DNA from: Arenibacter sp040216555
GTDB taxonomy: Bacteria; Bacteroidota; Bacteroidia; Flavobacteriales; Flavobacteriaceae
Direction of reading: 5' to 3'
Length of the DNA stretch: 64,000 nt
Assembly: GCA_040216555.1 (NCBI GenBank)
Contig: JAVJOW010000008.1
Location: 62,001-126,000 of the forward strand
The position numbers and the translations under genes are program-made. Shown piece by piece: positions 1 to 8,939 of this stretch. How positions within the stretch are numbered: the stretch's first letter is position 1; each line of letters begins with the position of its first letter. Below the pieces are notes generated by a model. The model had not been told where the DNA came from, did not search any database, and saw only the letters and a list, made by a program, of their open reading frames with translations.

Positions 1-1
1 C

Positions 2-1492
2 AGTTCCTTTATCACCTTCACCGGAAAGAATAAGGTTGCCGGATATTGGAAAGGTTTGATCATAAATTCCAATAGTCCTTTAAACAAATTTGACAGGGTA
101 ACCATTGAATACGCTGGTGGCGCCATTGCCCAAGGAATGGAAGTTGCCACAAGTTTAGGCCTGGACAACGAGGGACGAGGACAACTTACCCTAGTTTCGT
201 CCATTATTCAGCATAGTGCTGCATATGCCGTGGCGATTGAAGTAGGAGCAAAATGGAATACGGAATCCTTCAATGTGTACAGGAACAATAGCAAGACCCT
301 CCAGTTACCGGCATCGCAATTAGGGAGTTTATCCAGTTTATCGGAGTTCCAAAATAATGCCGAGAACATTATCGATGTTATAGGTGACCGAATCGCTACC
401 GCCCAAGAAACTGTTTGGAGCGAACTATACAATAGCTCAGAAAACATGCAATATGTGGTAAAAGGTACCATAGAGGTGGTTTCCGGGCTTAGGATTTTGG
501 AAGGCCTTGAATTATACATGGACAAGGATTCAGAAATAAACATTACACAAAAGGGTTATATAAGAGCTCTTGGGAGCGCTCAATACCCCATTAAGTTCCG
601 TGGAAGGGAATCTGTTGACGGAGGGTATTGGAAAGGTATTTCCATAATGTCCGCCGACATGAAAAACGAATTGGACAATGTAGAAATACATAATGCCGGA
701 AACCAAATCATGGACGGACTGCAGTTTAAGACCGCCATTGGATTGGCAGGTGCCTATGGGGCGAAATTAAAGTTATTCAGCACAAAAATTGTGGCCAGTG
801 GTGGCAATGGGGTCTATGTTGAAAACGGAGCCGAACTAGTGCGCATAGACCAAATTAAGTTTCACGAAAACCAAGGTCCGGCGATTTCCATGGCTGCCAA
901 TCAGGTTAAAACTCTTAACTATGCCACAGGAATGGAATTTATTGGCAACGGACACAATGGGGTCGAAATTTTTGGCTCTCAGTTGTTGAACCCCGATAGG
1001 AGTGAAACTATTTGGCCGGCCCTACACTTTGGAGCAAGCTATTTAATAAGTGGTAATTTGAGCGTTCAATCGGGATTAAAAATACTTCCAGGAGCCATTT
1101 TCAAATTTGCCGAAGATAAGATGTTCGGAGTCTTTCCCAATGGATACTTAATTGCCCAGGGCACAGCAAATAATAAGATTGTGTTTACTGGGGCCAGTAC
1201 TACCAAAGGATTTTGGAACGGGATCCGAATTCAATCGACCAGTGCTTTAAACCTAATGGACCATACAGAAGTACTCTATGCGGGAAAGACCGAAATGCCG
1301 GGAGTCTCTAAAATAGCAAGTATTGGCCTGGATGGGGACTACTGGGCCAATCTAACCATAAAAAATTCGAAAATTGCGCATGGTCATGGCTACGGAATTG
1401 CCTTTGAAAACCGTAACACCTCCATGAACTCGGATTATAATATGGTAAATCTTTTTGAAGATCTTACTCTTGGGAACGTTTCCCTACCCTAG
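2..1492 (+). CDS. Repeat-rich beta-helix-like surface protein, C-terminal part
   Basis: The frame is open from the left edge, so the gene starts outside the window; the first TTG (base 56) lies inside a conserved repeat and is not a real start. The protein carries at least three copies of a long repeat in which a strand like FTG or FRG is followed by about eight residues, then G-Y/F-W-x-G-I, then N-x-x-D-x-x-x-I-x-x-A-G. Copies lie near bases 5-120, 590-710 and 1180-1300. Such regularly spaced hydrophobic strands with Gly/Asn turns suggest a right-handed parallel beta-helix, typical of secreted or surface-attached Bacteroidota proteins. No catalytic motif or sorting domain was recognised at the C-terminus. 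The function is unknown; adhesion or polysaccharide binding is a guess. Confidence 0.75.
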   Translation, partial: SSFITFTGKNKVAGYWKGLIINSNSPLNKFDRVTIEYAGGAIAQGMEVATSLGLDNEGRGQLTLVSSIIQHSAAYAVAIEVGAKWNTESFNVYRNNSKTLQLPASQLGSLSSLSEFQNNAENIIDVIGDRIATAQETVWSELYNSSENMQYVVKGTIEVVSGLRILEGLELYMDKDSEINITQKGYIRALGSAQYPIKFRGRESVDGGYWKGISIMSADMKNELDNVEIHNAGNQIMDGLQFKTAIGLAGAYGAKLKLFSTKIVASGGNGVYVENGAELVRIDQIKFHENQGPAISMAANQVKTLNYATGMEFIGNGHNGVEIFGSQLLNPDRSETIWPALHFGASYLISGNLSVQSGLKILPGAIFKFAEDKMFGVFPNGYLIAQGTANNKIVFTGASTTKGFWNGIRIQSTSALNLMDHTEVLYAGKTEMPGVSKIASIGLDGDYWANLTIKNSKIAHGHGYGIAFENRNTSMNSDYNMVNLFEDLTLGNVSLP

Positions 1493-1683
1493 AAGATTAT
1501 ATAAGGCATAACATATCATTATAAATTATAACTACGGGCTGTTTAAAAGGAATGCGGATCAAAGATGTGATAAATGGCCCAATCGCAACTGGGAACCAAT
1601 CAACTTCCACATAAATATGCGATTGTGGGGTGTTGCTCTCCAAACGAACTTTGTTACCATTATTAATCAAAAAAAATATAGTC

Positions 1684-1809
1684 ATGAAAGCATTTGATAA
1701 TTACCGAAGAATACCTTCAGAATCCAATAAACATGTCTTCTTTTCCCAATTGAAATATGGAAAAAGAAGTCAATGGCTGGCCTTAAGACGCTTTACGGCA
1801 AGCCAATAA
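1684..1809 (+). CDS. Possible small basic peptide, 41 aa
   Basis: An ATG-initiated ORF of 41 codons ends in TAA. The product is basic (several Lys and Arg, including an LRR stretch near the end) and has no membrane segment or recognised domain. It could be a relic or a leader-type ORF upstream of the lipoprotein gene at 1971. Codon content resembles coding DNA only weakly, so it is listed as a possibility. Confidence 0.2.
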   Translation: MKAFDNYRRIPSESNKHVFFSQLKYGKRSQWLALRRFTASQ

Positions 1810-1849
1810 CAAAAAAATATGCTGCGGCATCTTAAAAACTCTAAAACAA

Positions 1850-1948
1850 ATGAAAATGAAAAATCTAGGTATTGAATTTTACAGAAGATGTATATATGTC
1901 CTATATACAATATTCCTGATCTATCTGCTGGTTAACGCAAAAAAATAA
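1850..1948 (+). CDS. Possible single-span membrane micropeptide, 32 aa
   Basis: An ATG-initiated ORF of 32 codons encodes a basic N-terminus (MKMKNLGIEFYRR) followed by one hydrophobic stretch of about 15 residues and a short NAKK tail. This is the shape of a small single-pass membrane peptide. It ends 22 bases before the GIN-domain lipoprotein gene, so the two could be co-transcribed. Similar segments arise by chance in AT-rich DNA, so confidence is low. Confidence 0.25.
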   Translation: MKMKNLGIEFYRRCIYVLYTIFLIYLLVNAKK

Positions 1949-1970
1949 TAAATCTAAAAAAGTTACAAAA

Positions 1971-2693
1971 ATGAACACAATTTTAAAAATATGTTATATC
2001 ATCGTCTTTTCAGTGTTGCTAATTTCCTGTGAAAAGGATACCATAACAGCTTCCGAAGAAATTACTACAAAAGATTATGAATTCTCCGCTTATACTTCTT
2101 TGGAGGTAAACGATAATTTTAAGGTCTATATAAACTTCTCGGATACAGAAGAGAAGTTGAGGGTTCAGGCCAACGACAACCTTCATAAGTATATCTTGGT
2201 AAACAAGGAAAGCAATAAGTTAACGGTGAAACTGGACAACGTTCGGAGGATCAAAGGACAGGAAACCTTAAATGTGTTTATTACTACCAAAAGTATAGAC
2301 AATTTTAACGTTAAGGGAAATGCTAAATTGGAACTGGAAGACCCCTTGGAAGCTGATAACCTAAAAATCTATTTAAGTGGAAATAGTTTCTTTACCGGTG
2401 CTTTGTCAGCTGAGAAGCTTGATCTGGTTTCTAGCGGAAACTGTATGATTGATTTCTCAGGCAGTGTAAAAAACATGGATATAGAACTTGACGGCAATTG
2501 TGAACTATCGGATTACGATCTAAGCGTTGACACACTAAAAATTGACCTTTCCGGTAATAGCAATGCTTATCTTACAGTAAACAATTCCATATCGATCGAT
2601 GCCAGTGGAAATAGTGTGTTATCCTATAAAGGCAATGCTACCATTGCTCATCAAAAACTTTCTTCAGGCTCCAAAATTTTAAAAAAGGGCTGA
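1971..2693 (+). CDS. GIN-domain (DUF2807) lipoprotein, SGNS type
   Basis: This 240-residue protein has a lipoprotein signal peptide with the lipobox LISC (Cys near residue 20), so it is probably anchored in the outer membrane. The rest is one head GIN domain (DUF2807), a beta-solenoid-like fold with a recurring S-G-N-S/C turn about every 20-30 residues. It is a paralogue of the protein at 33166-33888: both share the segment around FSDTEEK, then ANDNLH, and a closing turn plus Lys near the C-terminus. In the other protein the turn motif is S-G-A-S instead. The role of GIN proteins is not established; adhesion or polymer binding is commonly proposed. The start is the ATG directly before the hydrophobic signal. 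Confidence 0.85.
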   Translation: MNTILKICYIIVFSVLLISCEKDTITASEEITTKDYEFSAYTSLEVNDNFKVYINFSDTEEKLRVQANDNLHKYILVNKESNKLTVKLDNVRRIKGQETLNVFITTKSIDNFNVKGNAKLELEDPLEADNLKIYLSGNSFFTGALSAEKLDLVSSGNCMIDFSGSVKNMDIELDGNCELSDYDLSVDTLKIDLSGNSNAYLTVNNSISIDASGNSVLSYKGNATIAHQKLSSGSKILKKG

Positions 2694-2813
2694 TGGGGAG
2701 GTGTAGCTGTTGTGTGTAAGGTTAACATGGAGAGAGTCCTTTAATGATGTTCTGACCGGATTAATAGTGGAAAGTAACAGGAACTAAACACCGGATGGGC
2801 AGAATAGACCAAT

Positions 2814-2847
2814 AATAGGAATCTTCACATAATAGGAATCTTCACAA
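2814..2847. repeat. 17-bp tandem duplication
   Basis: Two adjacent copies of AATAGGAATCTTCACA plus one base (2814-2830 and 2831-2847) differ only at the last base. It looks like a recent small tandem duplication between the GIN gene and its terminator-like hairpin. Confidence 0.8.
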
Positions 2848-2850
2848 TTC

Positions 2851-2894
2851 AAAGCCTATATATTTTGCACATATCGGCAAAGTGTATAGGCTTT
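2851..2894 (+). terminator. Hairpin downstream of the GIN-domain gene
   Basis: AAAGCCTATA (2851-2860) pairs perfectly with TATAGGCTTT (2885-2894), and inner bases TTTTGC/GCAAA can extend the stem. It lies 158 bases after the stop codon of the plus-strand gene and before the convergent histidine kinase gene, so it may end transcription. No long T run follows. Confidence 0.45.
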
Positions 2895-2975
2895 ATCTAT
2901 ACGGTATGTCTATAAAAAGAAAGGATCCCTACCCCACACAATATTCCAATTCCTCCAAGAATATTTACCGGATAA

Positions 2976-4214
2976 TCAATTCCGCGGTATTGTAAATATA
3001 AAATCGCTTCCCTTGCCTTTTTCGCTTTCAACCCATATTTTACCACCTAGTTTTTCAATAAATTCCTTACACAATACCAGTCCAAAACCAGAACCTTTTT
3101 CATTAAGTGTACCTGGCAATGGGGTATTGGTGGTTATATTGAACAAATTATCCAGTGTCTTATCGTCCATACCTACACCTGAATCAGAAATTACAATCTT
3201 AACTTGGTCTTCCTCTTCAATTGCGGAAACTGTTATTTTATCTCCCGGTTTACTATATTTAATGGCATTGGAAATTAGATTTCGAATGACGGTTTTTAAT
3301 ATTTTCTTATCGGAATTCATCACTATTTCCTCCACTGCATTTACCTCTATTGAAATGCCTTTTGTTTGGGCGATGGATATGGAGAGTTCCAATATTTCCT
3401 GGATAATGGACGATATACCTATTTTTTCGTTTTTAAAACTGATTTGACCGGATTGTGATTTTGCCCAATCCAATAAATTTTCAAGAAGTACCAAGGTGCT
3501 TTTGGCAGTAGAATGTATTAGGCCCAAATACACTGGAGCATCTGAATCCTCTGACTTAGTTAATTGTGTTTTTAAGATATCGCACAACACCAAAATATTA
3601 TTAAATGGACTTCTTAAATCATGGGCAATGATAGAAAACAGTTTGTCTTTTGTAGCATTTAGTTCCCTCAATTGTTTTTCGCTCTCCCTTAAATCCTTCT
3701 CCGCCTTTATACGTTCCGTAATATCCCGTATTACCCCAACCAAAAACTTTTTCCCGTCCTCATCTATAAACCTCGACTTCCTTGTAGAGATAATTTTCGT
3801 TTCGCCTTCCTCTACGGTTAAAGGCTCTTCATTAATATTATCTATGCCATCCAACAGTACCTGCTTATCTATCCGTAAGAAATTCTCCCGCTCATCGGGG
3901 GGTACATTTTCAGCAAGGGTTTTGCCTATTATTTTGGTTCTTGGAAGGTTGAACAGATTGCAAAAAGCATCGTTGACCAAAAGCAACCTGCTCCCGTTGT
4001 CTTTTACAAATACGGCATCGCCCATATTATTGAGGATGGTATTGGCATATTTCTCACTTTCATCCTTTTCCTCTTCACTTTGAAAGGCCAAAAGCGATTT
4101 AAGGATTTCATTTTGTTTCTGAAGTTCTTCAATTTGATTTTCCAGTTCGCGACGTGTCTTATCCTTAACTTTTTTAATTCGCTTAAATCGGTTATATAAA
4201 TTATACCAAATCAA
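2976..4214 (-). CDS. Soluble PAS-domain sensor histidine kinase
   Basis: The 412-residue protein starts with a charged coiled-coil-like region (residues 15-55), then a PAS domain with attached PAC motif (about 57-170, ending VGVIRDITERIKAE). The HisKA segment holds the phospho-accepting His198 in SIIAHDLRSP. An HATPase_c domain follows, with the N box (RNLISNAIKYS), the G1 box (SDSGVGMD) and the G2 box (GSGFGLVLCKEFIEKLGG). There is no membrane segment, so it should sense a cytoplasmic signal. No response regulator is adjacent, which makes it an orphan kinase. The start is a TTG at 4214; an in-frame stop lies five codons upstream and no good ATG occurs before the coiled coil, so this rare start is the most likely one. 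Confidence 0.85.
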   Translation of the reverse strand: MIWYNLYNRFKRIKKVKDKTRRELENQIEELQKQNEILKSLLAFQSEEEKDESEKYANTILNNMGDAVFVKDNGSRLLLVNDAFCNLFNLPRTKIIGKTLAENVPPDERENFLRIDKQVLLDGIDNINEEPLTVEEGETKIISTRKSRFIDEDGKKFLVGVIRDITERIKAEKDLRESEKQLRELNATKDKLFSIIAHDLRSPFNNILVLCDILKTQLTKSEDSDAPVYLGLIHSTAKSTLVLLENLLDWAKSQSGQISFKNEKIGISSIIQEILELSISIAQTKGISIEVNAVEEIVMNSDKKILKTVIRNLISNAIKYSKPGDKITVSAIEEEDQVKIVISDSGVGMDDKTLDNLFNITTNTPLPGTLNEKGSGFGLVLCKEFIEKLGGKIWVESEKGKGSDFIFTIPRN

Positions 4215-4579
4215 ATTATTACAATTTTAGGCTAAGGCTGTAAATCTACGATTTTCATGAATTAGTACGATACAATTTTGCCATAGATTTCCACCAAATG
4301 AGCAAAAATTTGTCCATCCTTTAGTTGGTATACCATAACTGACCTGGTATTGGTTGGTTCTTTAAAGCGCTTCCCAGAGGCATCCGCAATATTACTGCTC
4401 CTTGGCCACTAACTGGGACCAAATCTGCATTCTACTTATAGACTTTGAATTTACCACACTCTTGTACTTATAGACTATAGGAACTCAATTCTCTTTACTG
4501 ATTGCTCTATTCTCCTTTTTAAATTTGGAATTGTATCAGCTGTGTGCCAGTGACAATTTATGGCAACTAGTTGGTGTCG
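4215..4579. other. Intergenic region with gene relic
   Basis: This 365-base gap contains a minus-strand remnant resembling the end of a SnoaL/NTF2-like protein (4262-4408) and a 12-bp direct repeat, TACTTATAGACT, at 4433-4444 and 4465-4476. Nothing else was recognised. Confidence 0.5.
4262..4408 (-). pseudogene. Remnant of a SnoaL/NTF2-like protein
   Basis: A 48-codon open stretch with no plausible start codon reads ASGKRF, then SVMVYQLKDGQI and AHLVEIYGK before a stop. This resembles the last two strands of SnoaL/ester-cyclase-like NTF2-fold proteins, where G-K-R/x and Y-x-x-x-D-G-K/Q-I motifs occur. The preceding codons hit a stop at 4409-4411, so the N-terminal part is missing. The assignment rests on a short match from memory and is tentative. 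Confidence 0.3.
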
Positions 4580-6037
4580 TTAATTTAAGGACACCTTTAT
4601 TCCGGAGATAAAATAATCTGGATTATCCGAACCAAAGGCCATAAAAATATAAAGTGTATTATTCTTTATAATTGGTGAGACAAAAGCCCCCAAATGATCC
4701 CAGGCCCAATCATAAGCTGGGTACTTTTTGTACAATTGCACTGGGTTTACCAATAATGGACTTCTGCTATCATGATTCCAACTACCTCCATCCCACTTCA
4801 CCAGACCGTACTCTCTATTCCTCGAAGTTAAATAGACCGACCCTAACTCTTCCCCACCAAGAAGTATATAGAGTTCTGAATTAAATTCTATATAAGCAGC
4901 ATCATCGGCCTTCCCCCTTAAATAGCCGCTACTTGTATTTCCTTTGTGGATAATATTGGAAGATACAATGCTTTGATTTAAATTCAGGGCATCGAACAAA
5001 TTTGTGGCTACAATTTCATGGATTTCCCTATCAATGAAACTGGGATTTCTTCTGTGAAATAAAATCCTATATCGATTATTAAATTTTGTAATGGACAAAG
5101 GAAAACTATTATGGTCCAAACCGTTCCATTCCGGTATCATGATTTCGGTCGGTTGCTGCAAAATATTCAAATCTTCATCAATGATCATATAGGCGGAAGT
5201 ATAATTATTGTTTGGCTGCTGAACCCCGAGCAGTACCAAGAAACTATCATCATCCAGCTTAAACGGATTTCCTGTGGAGAATACGTTGCCATTTGGTTTG
5301 GCAAAGGGAATGGTAATTGTCTCCAAAATCAGGTCATCGTGGAATATCCAATCCTCCAAATTAGTACTGGTAGCGTAATAAATACTTCTCTTGGTATGTG
5401 GCCCAAAAACCACGGGAGTCAATAAAATATAAGTGCCGTCCAATTTTTCAATGATACCGCCAGGTTGAATATAATGGAGATTTTCCTCCGAAGCTATAGT
5501 GGGATAAGGGTTGAACAAGGGCCTGTCATTGATAATTTCGTAGTTGATGAATGGATTAAAAAATTCCAAGGTCGCACCAATTTTGGTATTTAAACTTCCC
5601 TGATAGGTATTCCCTAGGTCTATCCAACCTTCAGTTGTATTTACACCTATAAGTTCAACTACAGTTGAAGCTTCACCATTTTGGGTAACAAACCAACTTT
5701 GATTATTGGTGCCCTGGACCAACAGGTTTTCCAATTTTGAATAATTGGTTTTGACCCTGTTATTGACCTGATCATATTCGGTTATTTGTATAGGGTTCTT
5801 CCTAGCAATATTACTGGATCTATCCGAGATAAGACAGTTATTGAAAAAGCTGTTTAGGCTTCCATCAGGGAAAACTTCTTCTGGCAACATCTCTTCTTCT
5901 ACAGGCACCTCTTCCTCTTCTTTTGGTACAATTTCTTCCTCTACAGGAATTACTTCAGTATTTTTTACTGGAACTATATTGTCCGGATTACAGGAAATAA
6001 TAAAAACAAGTAATAAACAAAAAATTGATATTTTCAT
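4580..6037 (-). CDS. Lipoprotein with acidic linker and beta-propeller glycosidase-like domain
   Basis: The 485-residue product has a lipoprotein signal ending in FIISC (Cys16). A striking acidic tether follows (about residues 24-56), made of repeats of the form P-V/K-E-E-E. The main domain from about residue 90 looks like a five-bladed propeller of the GH43/GH117-like type: it has GTYILLTPVVFG, then YYATSTNLEDWIFHDD, a phrase typical of arabinanase-like propellers, and later WDHLGAFVSPII near the C-terminus. The catalytic acids could not be assigned, so it may be an enzyme or a binding protein. It is monocistronic, convergent with nothing, and far from the polysaccharide locus. ATG start immediately before the signal. 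Confidence 0.7.
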   Translation of the reverse strand: MKISIFCLLLVFIISCNPDNIVPVKNTEVIPVEEEIVPKEEEEVPVEEEMLPEEVFPDGSLNSFFNNCLISDRSSNIARKNPIQITEYDQVNNRVKTNYSKLENLLVQGTNNQSWFVTQNGEASTVVELIGVNTTEGWIDLGNTYQGSLNTKIGATLEFFNPFINYEIINDRPLFNPYPTIASEENLHYIQPGGIIEKLDGTYILLTPVVFGPHTKRSIYYATSTNLEDWIFHDDLILETITIPFAKPNGNVFSTGNPFKLDDDSFLVLLGVQQPNNNYTSAYMIIDEDLNILQQPTEIMIPEWNGLDHNSFPLSITKFNNRYRILFHRRNPSFIDREIHEIVATNLFDALNLNQSIVSSNIIHKGNTSSGYLRGKADDAAYIEFNSELYILLGGEELGSVYLTSRNREYGLVKWDGGSWNHDSRSPLLVNPVQLYKKYPAYDWAWDHLGAFVSPIIKNNTLYIFMAFGSDNPDYFISGIKVSLN

Positions 6038-6502
6038 TGATCGGGGAGGTCGGTAGCCCTATTCCAGGATGGATTGGAAGATGTAATAATATCCCGTGAA
6101 TATTGGTGTCATAATTGGTTTGAAGTTGGTGTTGGCTATAAAACGTAAACATACGTTGTTTTAGTGGAACGATGTAGAACTAAATTTATAACAATTCATA
6201 ATTTTAAAGCAAAAGGCTCCTTCCCTTGGCCTGTACTGAGGGGAGTCGAAGTATATGGGAAGGAGGATTCTCCGACCCTAGGAGGAAAAGACGGAAAAGA
6301 TTGAAATTACCACGCTACGATAAAGACAAAGCGGAAAACCTCTTTCTGTTGGTCCGCTTCCTAACCCCCGCGAAGGTGCCGGGCAAGCCTCCCCCAAAGG
6401 GAGGGAACATCAAAATTTTAAAGTTGTCATTGCGTATGCGGGATGTCAATTTAATCTAGACTCTAGCATCTAGATTCTCATTACTCCTTTCTCAATCCCA
6501 CT
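6038..6502. repeat. Intergenic region with repeat-like GC-rich segment
   Basis: The first 170 bases look like an ordinary AT-rich promoter region. From about 6215 to 6485 the composition changes: short G/C-rich pieces such as CTCCCCCAAAGGGAGG-like (6389-6405), a GACTCTAGCATCTAGATT stretch near 6460, and CCTTGGCCTGTACTGAGGGG. These resemble the non-coding repeat fragments that flavobacterial chromosomes carry between genes. The 77-codon ORF across it (6226-6459) has coding-unlike composition and was not accepted as a gene. Confidence 0.4.
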
Positions 6503-6760
6503 TCACTCCAATGAAATCCTTTCCCATCCGGCTTCAGGGAGTTCGTAGCGATCCAATTTCATGACCTTTCTTGTCCCATCATAATATTTATACACCAGGT
6601 AGACACAGTCATCGGAACTTTCTATATAGAAAAGGCCAAGGCGTTTGGGAAATGGAAGCTTCATCAACTCACATTCCTTGGTCAATTGGTGTGCTCCAAT
6701 TTCCATTAAAAGGCGTTTAATGGCGTATCGATCATGATTCCTATATACAATATTTTTCAT
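6503..6760 (-). CDS. Small conserved-type hypothetical protein, 85 aa
   Basis: An 85-residue cytoplasmic protein with no signal peptide. It is rich in charged and aromatic residues and includes YIESSDDCVYLVYKYYDG near the middle. I do not recognise the family. Clean ATG start, a separate promoter region, and coding-like composition on the minus strand support a real gene. It is divergent from the SRAP gene at 6868. Confidence 0.6.
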   Translation of the reverse strand: MKNIVYRNHDRYAIKRLLMEIGAHQLTKECELMKLPFPKRLGLFYIESSDDCVYLVYKYYDGTRKVMKLDRYELPEAGWERISLE

Positions 6761-6867
6761 TTATTGGAAATAATCCTATTTTATGGATATTTTCCAAAAT
6801 TACAAATTTTAGATTTTGAAGTCGGTCCAGAAAAGTTAAATTCTTAATTTAGGGTAAAACTATTATT

Positions 6868-7611
6868 ATGTGTTTCGGTACCAGGGTAACCACCTCTGCC
6901 ACGGACGTGGAAAAATTTTATAATGTTTCCAAATTAATGGGCAAAACCCCCATTGAGGGCGAACTTACCTATCACCACGCCAACGGATGGGCACACCCCT
7001 TATTATGGATCATTCCACAAGAAAAAAGTAACCACATTACACCTTCCATGTGGGGCATAATGCCGCAGAACACTATGGGGGCCGATTTTAAAAAATACTA
7101 CAAAGACGCGGCCAGGTTTGGAGCCGGACTCAACGCACAATCAGAAAAGCTCTTTGATCATTTTATCTATAAGTACAGTGCCATGACCAAGCGCTGCGTT
7201 ATCCCCGTAAACGGATTTTATGAACCACACACGGCTCGCAAGAAGTTTAAGATTCCATTTTATTTTGAACGAAAAAATGAAGCTCTTATGAGTTTGGCAG
7301 GACTCTATACTACCACCAAAGATGGTTACAACACCTTTACTATTTTGACAAAGGCGGCCACTCCCCTCTTCAAAAAAATTCACAATACCAAAAACAGGAG
7401 ACCCATTATCTTAAGGGATGAAGAGGTGCACGTATGGTTGAACAACGACCTCTGCGAAGAGGATATCCAGAACCTTATGGAGGATGATATGGATGATACA
7501 GCCATAAAGGCCTACCCTATTAGCAAGGACCTTTACAATCCAAAAGTAGATTCCAATAGAGCTAATATTATTGAGGAAGTCAAATATGAGGAACTGGAGA
7601 TAGAGTATTAG
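6868..7611 (+). CDS. SRAP/HMCES-family DNA abasic-site protein (YedK-like)
   Basis: This 247-residue protein is an SOS response-associated peptidase-family (SRAP) member. The family crosslinks to abasic sites in single-stranded DNA through the N-terminal Cys left after removal of Met1. The key residues are visible: Cys2 (MCFGTR), Asn89 in GLNAQSEKLF, Glu119 in VNGFYEPH, and His172 in KIHNTKNRRPIIL. The length fits the family. It protects the DNA during replication, acting in the cytoplasm. It starts a same-strand run with two photolyase-family genes (7668 and 9073), which suggests a light and DNA-damage response cluster, although gaps of 56 and about 180 bases leave operon status open. Confidence 0.93.
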   Translation: MCFGTRVTTSATDVEKFYNVSKLMGKTPIEGELTYHHANGWAHPLLWIIPQEKSNHITPSMWGIMPQNTMGADFKKYYKDAARFGAGLNAQSEKLFDHFIYKYSAMTKRCVIPVNGFYEPHTARKKFKIPFYFERKNEALMSLAGLYTTTKDGYNTFTILTKAATPLFKKIHNTKNRRPIILRDEEVHVWLNNDLCEEDIQNLMEDDMDDTAIKAYPISKDLYNPKVDSNRANIIEEVKYEELEIEY

Positions 7612-7667
7612 GATTACTCCCATAAGATAGATATGCACCTGAATCTTCCAAAAACAAAAATTCCGCA

Positions 7668-8756
7668 ATGATAAACTTCCCTACAGATATACAGGCAATA
7701 GAAAACAGGATACGGCAAATAGATCCTGTAAAATATACCACTACCAGAAACCATAAAGATGGAGCGGTAACCCATTTAAGCCCCTATATTTCCAGAGGTG
7801 TAATATCAACAAGACAGGTATATCAGCACATAAAAACGTTGGACCTACCATGGTACAATAAGGAAAAATTAATTCAAGAGTTGGCTTGGAGAGATTATTG
7901 GCAACAAGTTTGGATGGCAAAAAAAGCGGGAATCAGGCAAGATTTGAAAAACATACAAACTCCCATATCAAATTATCAAATTCCACAAGCTATTGTAAAT
8001 GCCGACACTGGTATTGAAGAAATCGACAATGCAATAAAACAACTCTACATTTCGGGATACATGCACAACCATATGCGCATGTATGTGGCATCAATTTGTT
8101 GCAACATAGCCAATTCACATTGGCTTGAACCCGCCAAATGGATGTATAGTCACCTATTGGATGGTGATTTGGCCAGTAATTTTTTAAGTTGGCAATGGGT
8201 GTCAGGTGCATTTTCCAACAAAAAGTATTATGCCAACCAGAACAACATCAACAACTTTTTTAAAAGTACCCAGCAAAATACTTTTTTGGATGTTGAATAC
8301 AGCACATTTGAAAATCTGGATATACCCGATGTATTAAAAGACACCGTTCCTTTTGAGATTGAAATGACACTTCCCAAAATTAAAAATCCAACTTTGGACA
8401 AGGATAAAACAACTTTGATCTATAACTATTTCAATATTGATCCCAATTGGTATAAGGACCAGGAGGTACAGCGGATTTTTTTGATGGAGCCCTCTTTTTA
8501 CAAAGAAAATCCAGTAAACCAAAAATGTATTGATTTTGCTATAGAACTGACAAAAAATATTGAAGGCATAAAAATATATATCGGGGAATTTTCTGAACTA
8601 AAAGGGAGTATCAATCCTGATCTTATTGTTTATAAAGAACACCCTACCAACCGTCATTACCAAGGTAAGGAAGAAGCAAGGGAATGGATGAGCTCCATTA
8701 CAGGTTTCTTCCCTTCATTTTTTGCTTTCTGGAAAAAATGCAAAAAAGAATTATAA
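7668..8756 (+). CDS. Photolyase/cryptochrome FAD-binding domain protein without N-terminal antenna domain
   Basis: The 362-residue protein begins directly with the helical FAD-binding domain of the photolyase/cryptochrome family: GAVTHLSPYISRGVIST near residue 32, LAWRDYWQQVW near 68, YMHNHMRMYVA near 130, and DGDLASNFLSWQWVSGAFS near 165 followed by YYANQNN. The alpha/beta N-terminal domain of about 130 residues found in typical photolyases is missing. Instead, residues 235-362 form an alpha/beta-looking tail (RIFLMEPSFY, then KIYIGEFSEL) that could be a relocated equivalent. It may be a light-dependent repair enzyme or photoreceptor. It lies 56 bases after the SRAP gene. The start is the ATG closest to the conserved domain. 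Confidence 0.88.
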   Translation: MINFPTDIQAIENRIRQIDPVKYTTTRNHKDGAVTHLSPYISRGVISTRQVYQHIKTLDLPWYNKEKLIQELAWRDYWQQVWMAKKAGIRQDLKNIQTPISNYQIPQAIVNADTGIEEIDNAIKQLYISGYMHNHMRMYVASICCNIANSHWLEPAKWMYSHLLDGDLASNFLSWQWVSGAFSNKKYYANQNNINNFFKSTQQNTFLDVEYSTFENLDIPDVLKDTVPFEIEMTLPKIKNPTLDKDKTTLIYNYFNIDPNWYKDQEVQRIFLMEPSFYKENPVNQKCIDFAIELTKNIEGIKIYIGEFSELKGSINPDLIVYKEHPTNRHYQGKEEAREWMSSITGFFPSFFAFWKKCKKEL

Positions 8757-8939
8757 CTTTAAGATAATTACAGCTAAAGCTTAACTTTAAGGGTATGCGG
8801 GAAGTTATGTTCCAGGCCCTAGAATTCTTGAAGTGGGAGCGTTTTTCCCCATGAAATTTTAATCTTTAATTACCATTTGAAACATTCTGCTTTAAGGTGT
8901 TTAGTTTTTGAAAGCAAAAGAGAAATTGACAATTCTAAC

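Larger units (their letters stand above)
1493..1970. other. Intergenic region with two tiny possible ORFs
   Basis: This 478-base gap between the repeat protein and the GIN-domain lipoprotein has no recognisable gene. It holds a 41-codon ORF (1684-1809) and a 32-codon ORF (1850-1948), both on the plus strand and described separately. A minus-strand ORF at 1497-1685 has no recognisable content. No clear terminator hairpin was seen after base 1492. Confidence 0.5.

Noticed and set aside
1497..1685. Minus-strand ORF of 62 codons
   Set aside because: No recognisable content, no promoter, composition like non-coding DNA.
6226..6459. Plus-strand ORF of 77 codons
   Set aside because: Runs through repeat-like GC-rich pieces; the product is very basic and unlike neighbouring proteins.
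8877..8939. Longer N-terminus for the DUF2256 gene
   Set aside because: Adds 21 residues not expected in the family; the ATG at 8940 fits better.
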